NCBI GenBank assembly: GCA_019722365.1 | Contig: JADFUC010001562.1 | Location: 110,247 to 174,246 of the forward strand | Length of the DNA: 64,000 nt | Direction: 5' to 3' | From: Lithospermum erythrorhizon | Taxonomy: Eukaryota; Streptophyta; Magnoliopsida; Boraginales; Boraginaceae | Part shown: one piece after another, positions 11,870 to 23,100 of the stretch | How positions within the stretch are numbered: the stretch's first letter is position 1 | How the letters are laid out: each line of letters opens with the position of its first letter | Translations under genes and position numbers: made by a program | The notes under the pieces: model-generated | Told to the model about the DNA's origin: nothing | Seen by the model: only the letters and a program-made list of their open reading frames with translations | Databases searched by the model: none

Positions 11870-12700
11870 AATTTAGAGACTAATTAGGTTTTTGAATTAG
11901 GTTTTTGGCTTTATTTTGCGATTAAGCCCTGCATTTTTACTCTAATTACGATTTAAGCTCTTTATTTTTGCCTTTTGGGTTTTCCACCTTAAAACTATTG
12001 TATTGACATTATTTTTATTTTAATTAACACAAAAGTCCCAAGCGTGAGTTTAAACGAAAAAAAACGGAGTTCAGAATCATCCCAGAAGCCCAATAGTTTA
12101 GGGATCTGGCGAAAGTGTCTATAGTTCGGGGGACAATGCTAGTGGCCTTTAAATAATATACAAATACTATAACAAAAGTCAATCACGGCTTGACCCTCCC
12201 TCTCGACCGCTAAGAGCATCCGTACGGATACACAAACCACCTTTATTTACATTACTATAATAGGAAGAAGAAAAAAAATACAAAAAAAATCAGATTTTAT
12301 ATCTTAAAATTTTTTCTCAAATATTTTAGAGAATGTCTCATATTTTGCACGTTTCCATAAAGAGCCAACATCTTCTTAAAACTGAATTGACAAGGTGTTC
12401 TAAATAATAAAATAGGGAAACTGAATTTGTGTAATAGTTAAAAGTAGGAGTGATATCACTTCAAAATATGAATTTGAGATCACTAAAAATAAAAAAAATT
12501 GGTGCTTTGGCTCATTAAAATAAATTAGAACTCCCCGTAGATTATCCTTCGCTCTCTTCACCTCTAAAATTTCTCTCTCTATTATTTTTTTAATAGTGAA
12601 GTGAATAATATGAAATCTGCTAAAAAATATATATGAAAAGCTGACCCAAGAATAATGTTTAAGAGTGTATTTTAGAGAAATTTTTAGAGGGGCTAATATA
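11870..12700. other. Gene-free AT-rich stretch
   Basis: No ORF or gene signal. It holds a perfect 12-bp palindrome ATCCGTACGGAT at about 12209 preceded by TAAGAGC, which looks like a MITE border, but no partner end was found. Confidence 0.4.
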
Positions 12701-12705
12701 CATTA

Positions 12706-13930
12706 CTACAAGAAAAAAGGCTTGATATTTACTGTGATGAAATAATAATAATAAAAGACCAAAATCGTACTTAAAAACTTTTTATTCGCAGTTTGGCGTT
12801 GAAAAACCCGGCGTAAAAGCTTTTTGTTACAACGTTCTTTGTAACAAATACTTTTGATAAGTTTTCTTGCTTAATAACAAAATTATTTTATGAGCTTTGA
12901 TAACGCGTAGCAAAAGATATTGTTTGTGAGGCCTATTAAGGCGTAACAAAAGATATATTATGTTTAAAAAAATATATTTATTATTTATTTTGTATATTCC
13001 CTTTTCGGATTGTTGTAAATTCCTTAATACTTAATTAATACATAAAAATATTAAATAATATAAAACTAAATAAATCAACTAAAATGATATATTTATTCAT
13101 ATATATATGGATCATTCACAATTATAAAAAGTTACAATAGGAATTCTAGAAATTTCACTACCACAAATCTACAATAAAAATATAAATACTAAAAATACTA
13201 TCTTCTTTGAAAACATAACATATCTTCATCTTACTTAGAAATCATTGGCTTCATATGGGTTCCAATAGATAGGTTCTATGGCTCTCAATGGCTTCCTGCA
13301 AATTAAAAATAAAATTCAGGAAATCATAATTGATTTGTTCTTGGAATGCAAATTAATTAATTGAAGGGTTTTATTACTAATGGGTTTAGTGTGGGTATTA
13401 GCTAGACTATTAGGTATATACTGGATTATTATTTTTATTATGATAAGCTTGGAAAATAATTGGACTCCTTGAATTAAAATAATCCGGATTGGATTGAAAC
13501 GCGTGCATAAACTAATTGAATGATTTCTTTTGTTTCTTTCTAATTGTTTCGTTTACTATTTATTTTATATTTTGTTTTCTAAATTTTTGCAACTCTATTG
13601 TTATGTTTCGTTTTTTTTAGTTGACAAGTTGTCTTATCTTAAAGAAATAATAAATTTATAATTTGCTCAGTTTATTTTCAACCCTTAAAAGTTAGAAGGA
13701 AAAAATTAAATAATATTTTATATTGATCACAATTATGTATTTTTTGAGGTTTTATTTACAACTCAGTGTAAATATGATAAAATAACAAATGATGATGATA
13801 ATTTGTGCAGTGTAGTATGTAGCAAATAGAAGCATTACCGTAACAAAATAATTAGCAGTTGCAAATGATATAATAAATACGTAAATGATCGTAACCGATA
13901 GGTGGCCTTGGAATCTGTAACAAAAAGGTA
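12706..13930. mobile_element. CACTA-like terminal fragment with subterminal repeats
   Basis: Starts with ACTACAAGAAAAAAGG, close to the CACTACAAGAAAA terminus of plant CACTA (En/Spm) transposons. Short repeats of the form GTAACAAA(A) recur at about 12840, 12950, 13850 and 13918, like CACTA subterminal arrays. No transposase ORF is present. The opposite terminus (TTTTCTTGTAGTG form) was not found, so this is a fragment or the right end has decayed. Confidence 0.4.
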
Positions 13931-15226
13931 TTATTTTATTACTAAGAATACAGCAAAGTTAAATCATGAAAAGTGCTTTTCATGTATTAGTATTCAGAAT
14001 TGATTTTAAGAAAATTTATAGAAATTCATTATCAATATTCTAAGCTATATCCTATCCACATTCAAATCAATCTCCTTTATGAAGAATACTATACACATTA
14101 TAAAAGGTTTTTTTTTTTAAGATTGAAAGTATTATTACTGAGATAAGTTGAGTGTTAGTGACATATGTTACGTTTTGATTAGTTCACCATTGATTTTGCA
14201 TGAAAAAATTATTCGACCTTTCAGATCATATTCTTTAATCAATATTTTTACCAAATGAGAATATTCCCATTGAAATACATTAAGAATACTACACTGTTGA
14301 ATAATATAAATACTAAAATGTTACTAATAATTGGGTTTATGGTAAATCATAGTCAAAGACACAAAATTATTACTAGTAGTTCATTTAAATCAAAAGGAGA
14401 AAATATATCGTCTTCTACTATACTACCTTCATCCAATTTAGCTATATGGAATGTTTAAATAATCAACTAAAATTACTTGTTTTTTAATTCTAAACTAATT
14501 TTATTTATGCTTTTTTCAATGTGCAACATTTAACATATAAGCACATGATATGTAGTATATATATAATTTCATGAATTTTTTATGTAAACTCAAAGTTAAT
14601 TAAATGGATTACGATTTCAAAAACCCATTAACTACTTCGTAATAAAAATACATGCTATTTAAATTATCAAAGAGGGAGTTAATTGATGAAATAGTCCCAG
14701 CTAGTGGAACAAAGTTACGAATTAGTCCCAAAAGATTTAAAAGTTAAAATTTAATCCCTCATAGTCCCTAATATATTAGCACAACTATTCCTATCAACTG
14801 AATTGGTTGGCTACATTTTTAACTCGGAGATGCTGCGAGCTTAATCTCCCACCCGATTGGCAAACTGGCAAATGGTTTAACTTATTGTCTTTTGATGTTC
14901 AATTTTTGAATCCTTGACCATTTAATTTCTCTCAAATTAATCGGTCGATAGTGATGTCTGAGGATAGTGATAATAATTGGAGAAGAGGGCCATAAATGTA
15001 TTATGTTAATGTATGCCCATTGTTGAGCACAAGAGAAAATATAGTATAAATAACACTCCATAGTATAATATACTATGAAGTTCCTTGAACAAAATTGGAC
15101 TTCAAGAAAACGGATTCCATTAGATTTGTGCAATATATTTATACAATTGCATTGAAACGAAGCAAGCAATCGATTTAGACTTGTGATTTATTTCGACTTC
15201 ATAAAATACTCATGCATATGGATAAC
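13931..15226. other. AT-rich intergenic DNA
   Basis: No gene or recognisable element. Short ORFs here have AT-driven amino-acid composition and no domain signal. The last part (about 15000-15226) is probably the 3' flank of the small secreted-protein gene. Confidence 0.4.
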
Positions 15227-15556
15227 TTAGACAAGAGGTTTTGGTTTACACAATCGACCCCACCAGGGTGAGTTGAATAGTGGTGGCCAAGGGAAGGGAA
15301 AGCCGGGGATTCCAGGGCCACCGGGGAAGCCAGGTCCACCAGGACCATCGTCGCGTAAACAAAAGAATGGAGGAAATAATGGTGGAAGAAACCAAAATTT
15401 CTTTGTACCCTCTGCGTCCACAAAGTTGTTATTCTCCATTGGCTTCATTTCTCCTAGTGAACGAGCATCTGAAATTGATATAAAATTTAAAATTAAAACC
15501 ATGCTTAACATGAAAATAGCACCCAATTTTCTCATGATAGCATATTTTGAATCCAT
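15227..15556 (-). CDS. Small secreted Gly/Pro-rich protein, 109 aa
   Basis: Single-exon ORF with a clear N-terminal signal peptide: a basic start (MDSKYAIMRKLG), a hydrophobic core to about residue 28 and a likely cut after Ala31 (SDA/RS). The mature part is short and acidic to about residue 53. It then has a Gly/Pro/Phe/Trp-rich tail at about residues 70-100 (GGPGFPGGPGIPG, then PFPWPPLF), with two cysteines at about residues 66 and 102. Such composition is seen in plant cell-wall or defence-related small secreted proteins, but I do not recognise a named family. A TATA box lies about 70 bp upstream of the ATG, supporting a real gene. Position 8 is an alternative Met, but the first start keeps a normal signal peptide. 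The opposite strand reads collagen-like G-P-P triplets, a by-product of this tail. Confidence 0.65.
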   Translation of the reverse strand: MDSKYAIMRKLGAIFMLSMVLILNFISISDARSLGEMKPMENNNFVDAEGTKKFWFLPPLFPPFFCLRDDGPGGPGFPGGPGIPGFPFPWPPLFNSPWWGRLCKPKPLV

Positions 15557-15624
15557 AGATGTTCTTGAGGTGTATGTAGATGGAGGGAAATGTATTGTGT
15601 TGCATATATTGAAGTTTTGGTGTG

Positions 15625-15632
15625 TATATATA
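15625..15632 (-). promoter_or_regulatory. TATA box of the small secreted-protein gene
   Basis: TATATATA read on the minus strand, 69 bp upstream of the start codon at 15556. This spacing allows a short 5' UTR as in compact plant genes. Confidence 0.5.
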
Positions 15633-15659
15633 ACTAAGAGAAATACGTCTGATATCTAA

Positions 15660-18600
15660 TTCCTACCATTGTAGTAAATGTGGTAATTCAATGTTTGTAT
15701 CTTCACCTTATTATTAAGCTAAGTCAACTGAGTGGTTGAGATTGGGCAAGAAAGAATGGAAAAATAAAATAATACCCCTAGATTTCTTTTATAAAATCTA
15801 CTAATTCAATTTTGACTTTATATGAATATTAAAACTGTCCTAAGTAAATGCCCGAATGGTATTTCTAATTGAAAGACGTAAGGATCATACGATGTTAAGT
15901 AAATAAGCTTAGGTTAAAGAAAAGAGCCATCAAATTTTGAACAAATCAAAATGAAGGAAATCAAATTAAACCACAAACGGAGTAATTAAAAAGAATAATA
16001 ACGAAGAAACACATAGTATAAATGTATAATAATGATGGATTCTTGAACCCAACTTTAGATGTTCAAAATATAGAATATCTCAAAATATACAATATCACGA
16101 AATAAGCCACTTAACATATTAATGAGATGTAAAATAAATATGTTTAATAGAATTTTCATTAAAAAATTTAGATGTTCGATTAAACATTCTTAAATAAATG
16201 GAGTCCGCCCATTGTATGAAAGGGAGACAAATTGAACGATAGTGAGATGATGAAAGTCAAATGATAACGTATATAGAAAATGGTTGGGAAGAATATATTA
16301 ATAAGTTATAATGCCTATGCTATAAGAATTAACTGAAGTAAAATAGATATGTTAACATCAATTATATTTGTAATACAATCACTGCCAAATTTTTTAGTTG
16401 TCAAATCCTGCTTATTTTGCGTTAATTAAGAATCAATGACATTTTATCACCAAAAGTATATCGCACAATTAATGAATCGAATAACGATTTAATGAATGTA
16501 TTAGTATTAAGGAAGTTTTTATTACATGTACATTAAATAGAGCAAAAAAGCCGTCAAATATTATTGGAATTTCAAAATATTCTTTATTTTAAAATAATAT
16601 TTTTTCAAGGATATATTTAAAAAACTCGAAGGAAGTATCAATTAGGATGAGTAGTTGAGCATTTAATGTCGGTATCTTTGAAGATTATAATATATTCTTG
16701 ACTCTTAGCATCTTAGTTATTTTTTTAATTAGTATTTAAAGTTGTTCATGTATTATAAATTACGAATACAGATATTGAAAATCACAAATAAGATATAAAA
16801 TTAAATAATTAAAGAGAGTTAGAATAAGTCTTCTGAAATAAAATAGAATATGTGAAAAATAGAATCGAGATGCAAATAATGGAATAATCTTGAGTTAGAT
16901 CTTACTTAGTATTATTCCGCCATCGGCGCATCTCCGTTACTTGAGGCACGAGCTTAAAAACAATTCTCATTTTGCGCTCTATCTTATTCATAGATTTTTA
17001 TATGATACGAAGCTATCGGTTGTTTGAGTGGATTACCGTCACCCATATTATCGATTCTGCGTAAATAATTATTTTCTTTTGCAACCTTCTTAAAATATAA
17101 AGAAACATTTATATAATTAAAATAAAACTTCATGTTTTTATTCTTTAGCACTCTTTCCTCGCCATATGGCCAACCTCTGTAACGCAAATCACTCTTTTCT
17201 GCGGCCACGGCCACGCTCATAGCTATATAAGCTACCGCTGTATCTCTCCCCTCCCTCGTAAACCACCCCATCCCGGCCTGCACACACTGCCTCCCCACTG
17301 ATCAATGCAAATAATATTAAGATTGTGTCATTCCCATAAACAGATAATTAAATTTTCCAAGCGTCACATTTGTGTAATTCCTTTAGATATTCACAAATGT
17401 TAACATTTATATTTCTTTCTTTCTTGAGAGTTGAGATTACTGTATGGTTGAACATAAGATGATTTTGGGTATATCATGGGAAGGCCCGATTTCCAAAGAT
17501 AGTAATAATAGAATATCCCAAAAAGTACACTTAATACAATTTGTATCTTCGTTAATTGAAACCGTCAGGAAAAATATCACTCAATTTTAAAGAATATAAT
17601 ATATGGATACTAGGCACTTCCAGTAGTCTCAGGGTAGCATTAATGCATAAATCTTTATATTGATATGTATGTATTTAATATATGCAGATGTTGATTAAAT
17701 ATATATTAGGTATTTTTTATTTGTTTATTTGTTACATTATGAATGGGATCTTGGGTTTGGTTGAATTTTTATTTAGTTATGTAAAATATCCGGCCATTAT
17801 CACTTTTAGTTTAATGTTGGGGATGAAATAGTGATTTTGTCTGAGAAGTCGATAATATAAGTCGGGGGCCATGGCTTGCGAAGCGGAAGCGATAGTTCGA
17901 AAAAACTTGAAATAAAATTTGCGTGATAGTATAAGAGCAAAAATCTGGAATGGCGAACTTAAACCATGAGTAATGAATTCTGCATGTGTTGTGAAAAATG
18001 AGTCATATTCTAAAAATATTTTCGAACGTATGTCCAAATATTTCAATATTATCAAAGCAGTAATGCAAAGAAAAAATGCGTGCAAGGTATGCACAGTGGC
18101 TTAAATTTATTCTTTGGCTAGAGAATGTTTTGTTGCGCATTCAAAGTTTCCACCTTGGAAATATATTAGTATAATTAAATTTTATGCTTTTTTTTACAGA
18201 TCGCTTATAATCGATTATTAAATTCTTTTTATAGCATCCAACGTCTATCGTTTATTGATTTGGCCAATAAGATTTCTTCTTTTATTTCGCTTATGGCATC
18301 TTACATTAGCGTCTTACATTAACTTTATTGAATTGTGATTATTTATCGAACAGTTCTTAGTTAACGGGCCAAACCTTCTTGTTTTAGATGGGAAAATATT
18401 GTCTTTGCGCATTAAAATTGTTCATAAGTTGAAAAATACTTCAAATCCTAACTTTATTTTCCTTTTTTTTTACTAAATAATTATTAGACTTTTTAAAATT
18501 AGAAGGCTTTGTTTATACTTTTCATTGAAAGTTATGCGATAGAATATATTTAAGCATGGAATTAAATTTTATCTCTGCTTTTTTAGATGGCCATGCTCAT

Positions 18601-20152
18601 AATTATCCGTTCTGGCACAACTGTCATATCGTTTTATTAAGTAGTTTTATTAAAGGCTTTTTTCTTTCGTGGCTCGCCATCTTGTGCTTGCGTGACTTTC
18701 ATGCGATGGTTATAATAAAAATGAAATAGCCTTGATGCGTTAGGATTTTTTTATTTTATTTGTTGCAAGAGAATGTTATGAATTTACTCATTTAAGAAAG
18801 TTATTAAGCGAATATATTGAAAATATAATTAAATTTTGTATGCCACTCTTTCTCGGATCATTTTTTAAGCTTGAGAGCGTTGTAATTTGCGTGAAGTTGG
18901 GCCTTGCAAATATATTAAACATAATTAGATTTTGTTTCCTCTTCTACAGATGGGTCTATCTTACGTGCTAAGCCCATACGATCTCAGCGCCATGTTTATT
19001 AAATCAGGTTTCATATTTTTTCTTTCTTTCACTTCTCTCTCAGTATCTATCGTATCCAATTTGTAATCGTCGGGCGCTAGTAATTGTCACGAGTTGAAAC
19101 CTACATTAAGCGGTCACGGAATGCGATAGCGGGCGCCCACTCAGCTAGTATTTATTAGAACAAGAAATAAAATTATAGTCGTTCGTCTCAAAAATTGAAA
19201 CGTCAATTAGTACGAGATGAAGGTGTATAGTAGAGCACAAACATAGAAATTTTGCTAATTTAAATAATCCTCCCTCAATCTACCAAGCAGTCTTGATTTT
19301 TTAAAATTGAGCTTTATTATCGATTGTCATTATTCTAAAAAATATAAAATTTATATGATTGGATTAGTTTTTTTAAAATCTTTCATATGTCAATTTTTAA
19401 TATAATTAAAGAATAATTGAAAATCAAAGATTTATTTCGATATGTAGAAAGTCAAATTAAAAATGGATTAGAGGAAAAATACTTGGAATATTCACATCTG
19501 GCAACTTGGAATTCATTGTCTGATATACAAAAATTTAGCTATAGGTAGAATAGTAGTTGTCTAGGATAATAGCTATTGTTCTATACAAGCAATTACTGTA
19601 ATGAATCAAAGACATCTTATCTGATGTCATATAGTACATGACGTTACTAGTTTTCATATTTAATGATCATATTTTATTATAAATTTTCATAATATATTTA
19701 AAGAGTTATTTATAAAGGTGTTTATGATCAAAATATTTATTTAAAAAATTTAATTAAAAAAAGAAATGATGGAATGCAAATTCTGTGATTTTGAAATGAT
19801 TTTACATAGTCTTGTAAAAATATTTGAAATATTTGAAAATCGATTACGTAACATTGTCTGCGTCTCGCTGCGATGTTTCTTAAATATATCAATATTGTTT
19901 TTTGCGAAGCGTTTATTACTTTTGCGTTTAATTATATCTAGAAAGCAGAAACTTTTGATGGCTGATGTTCTGGTAGTCGAGTGTATCACGAAGGGGATGG
20001 TACCTTATAAAGACTAATGTAAGTTGATCTCCAGAAGGATATACATAGACATCAAAGTTGGTGCCCTGCTAAATTGTTAACTAGAGAAGTTGATATAAAG
20101 GTAACCAACAAATATACAAAATTTATTTCCTCAACAATTTAGTTTGCATCTC
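15660..20152. other. Long AT-rich intergenic region
   Basis: No gene supported. It contains an isolated GC-richer patch with a TATATAAG box at about 17224, a 45-bp stretch at 17790-17835 resembling the LTR family of the 0.3-8.8 kb region, and a set of degenerate repeats at 18108-18960. The last hundred bases before 20153 are the NAP1 3' UTR side. The remaining ORFs are short and compositionally AT-driven. Confidence 0.45.
18108..18960 (+). repeat. Degenerate dispersed repeat, four units
   Basis: Four irregularly spaced units share a core of the form AAATATATTA..ATAATTAAATTTT followed 10-20 bases later by a pyrimidine tract and ACAGATGG or a variant. They lie at about 18155-18203, 18541-18592, 18810-18850 and 18905-18955. 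Three are preceded by GAGAATGTT or GAGAGCGTT about 40-50 bases upstream. Unit spacing is uneven and identity low, so this is an old array. Confidence 0.4.
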
Positions 20153-23100
20153 TTATCGATAGGATATTGGACCAGATCTGGATACGGCAAATTTTGGTAC
20201 TGAGCTGGAACCTGTGCCTCCTGATGAGGAGCCTTCCATCTGTTTAACTTTCTGACTGATACTGTATCCTAAAGGACCTGAGCGTCTGACGTTTCGATGT
20301 TTGTTATCAGTGCTGTGTATGATCCTTCCGTCAGTACCATCATATAGCTGATCTTGGCTCAGGGTTGAGGATTTATAATACCCTGAATCGTTGGAGCTTG
20401 ATTGAGGAGTTGAGTCGCCCTTGGTCTGCCTCAATGCAGGAGATACATGTGCCAGAGATATAGCAGGAGAATGTTGAGGAGATGCACTAATCACTGCAAG
20501 AGGTGCTGATGGAGAATTGGCATAATATTGGCTATATATTGAGCGAAGGATTGCGTAAGGAACATGAGGTTCCAGTGAGCTCCGGGGCAGGTATGGTGAT
20601 ATGTCACAAACTTGATCCAGGAATATCAGCTTTGCTACCAAAGGAGACCTGAGCGGAACTCAAGTGCATTAAACTTACAGTAGTGGATCATTATAAAAAT
20701 CAATGGATATAAATTAAGTTCACAAAGGGGAGGGGGAGGACGTGCTGCAGTGACTGGTGAGGGAGAGGAGATACATCTAGAACAGTATAAACAGAAACAA
20801 ACTTAAATGGGCACCCATGAGATGTACCTATTGTCTTCACTCCAGGAATCCAACATAATTCCAGCAGAGTATCGAATAAATAACTGCATTGTGGACTTTA
20901 TTCTTGCCTCTGCAGATAAATAATGTGCATCTGAATCAAGTGATTCACCAACATGCCCATTAGAAAAAGCACGCCTCTGCTGATGTTCTCGTTCAAGTCG
21001 CACATGTTCACTGGCTGCAATGACTGCACAAATGCACCTGAAACATAAAGCTCAGATTGTCAAACAAGGGCAATGCAGAACTACTAAAAGATCTCCTCAA
21101 GAACAAGCTTAATTTGGAAAAGGAGGAACAGATATTACAATGCCAAAGACAATACATACAAGAAGAGAATACATCTTCCATGATTAAAGTAGAGTACTAA
21201 TTAGATAATATACAGTTAACATGAATGAAGGAGGAAAACACAGATCTACTATTTGAGCATTAGATTGTGAATTTAAACAGGGAAAACATTTCAAAGATAG
21301 CTTGGTGAATCTAATGTACAACATTTCAAGCAGTAGAAGTGCAGAAACCTTTGAGTTAATTTACAACATATCAAGCCATAAAAGTGTAGAAACCTTTGTT
21401 TTGAGTTAAAACAGGTAAATTTAATGACCAGCTAAAAAGATGAAATGCACCTTGCTAAGCAGTGGATATTGTTGTTGAATCCACCAGTATCAATATTGAA
21501 GGCAGTGGTGTTCCAGATATTAGACGTCATGAATGTGGCAAATAGATACGGCAACATATTCCATGAACCATCATTTGCACAACCAACCTCTTCCAAAACT
21601 GATCTCACAAACTCGGAATCATGATCATGAGATGCATTCACACTGTTTGCCACTTTTCTCATCCTCCTGATTTCCTTCTTCTCAGGTATTTCAGTGGGCA
21701 AATGTTTAGCAACTCCTGCAAGTAATGAGTGTATCAAAGGTGCAGTGTCTTCAAGTACAGAACCTGCAGCTACTGCTAGAAGGGAATCAAATGAAATAGC
21801 TTGACCGGCCTGAATACAGAAACCAACTGTCGTATCCATATCAATAATCTGCTTAATGTTAGCTTCTCTTTCTAAGCGGTCCCCAGAGTGCATGCTTAAA
21901 GAAACTGCCTCCAGGTTCTCATTGTTTGCACGTAATGAAGTGTCGATACAATTCAAAAGAGCAGCTGTGTGCTCTTTTATCATTCTGCTCAACTTGTCAA
22001 CTCCGTAGCCCCCAAAGATACGAACAAATGCATTCAACTCAATGGGGTCAGTCACTGACTCGGCAAAATAACCCCCGACAGGCCTTGAACTCTTAAAACA
22101 GCTATGCTGTGGAGCAAAGAGGACGCCAGCACTCGTGACATCCTTGACGATATATTCAATATACCAGTTGGACACGGATTCAATGGCTGAAGCAGTATGC
22201 TGCTCAGTAGTATTTTCAAACAAATGCAAAGAAGAAACTGGACCGGAGAAAGTTTCTGCAAGTAAAATTTCTCGGATACCCTGTGACAGGTCCATACTGA
22301 TATGTTGCTCCGCTAAATATACTATAGCTGTATGTCTACGGAGCAGTGACTCCAACACAGATGGTCGCTGAAGATCATTATCAGTTTTCAGTACTGCCAG
22401 AAGTCTCCTTCTGAAGTTCCCAAGGATGCATTCTCTCATATACTGCAATAGATTGGAGTTTCTTAACAGAAGAAATAACTAAGATCAATCAAAGAACTTC
22501 CAAATAGAGTACACTCATGATTAGAACTTATCCCAACTGAAAACATGTTTCCGACATAGATGAACAGTAGCAGATGGGATGCCTATTGCTGGCACAAAAC
22601 TGATTATTCCCTCCAAATTTTAAGTGTCCAATTTGTGAACATTGTTCACTCTCGAGTCTTCAAAAGTAGAAAACATAAAGAAGGCAATGAACACTGGCAT
22701 AAACAATAATATTGGGAGATGGGTTAAACTGTCAATGGGCACTGGATGTACTTTATGGAATTCCACTAGTGAACTGAATGTACTATGTTTCTGTCATTGC
22801 CTTTTTTTCAACTTTTACTGAAGGATACCAAGAGGGTGTCTGGTTAGATCTCTTTTTGGTAGCTTTAAGTAGGCATGTGCAACAAAGTTTGCACTTATAG
22901 CATTGTTTGTTATTCAAGCTAACAAAAATGTCCCAAACTTTCTATTAAGGTATCCCCCACCCCAGGGGCGGAGCTCTTTGAGGGCCAAAGTAGGTCTCGG
23001 CCACCCAATTTAAAATGTTAATTTTACTCTTTAATTTTTGAAAAAATATGACATATTTGATTAAAATTTTGTAAATCTACGTTATTTATTTAGATTTAAA

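Noticed and set aside
12203..12222. 12-bp palindrome as an operator or insertion end
   Set aside because: No repeated partner or flanking duplication was found; one palindrome of this size is not evidence.
15273..15659. Plus-strand ORF with collagen-like Gly-Pro-Pro triplets
   Set aside because: It is the exact reverse complement of the Gly/Pro-rich tail of the secreted protein, which has a signal peptide and TATA box on the other strand; nothing supports the plus frame.
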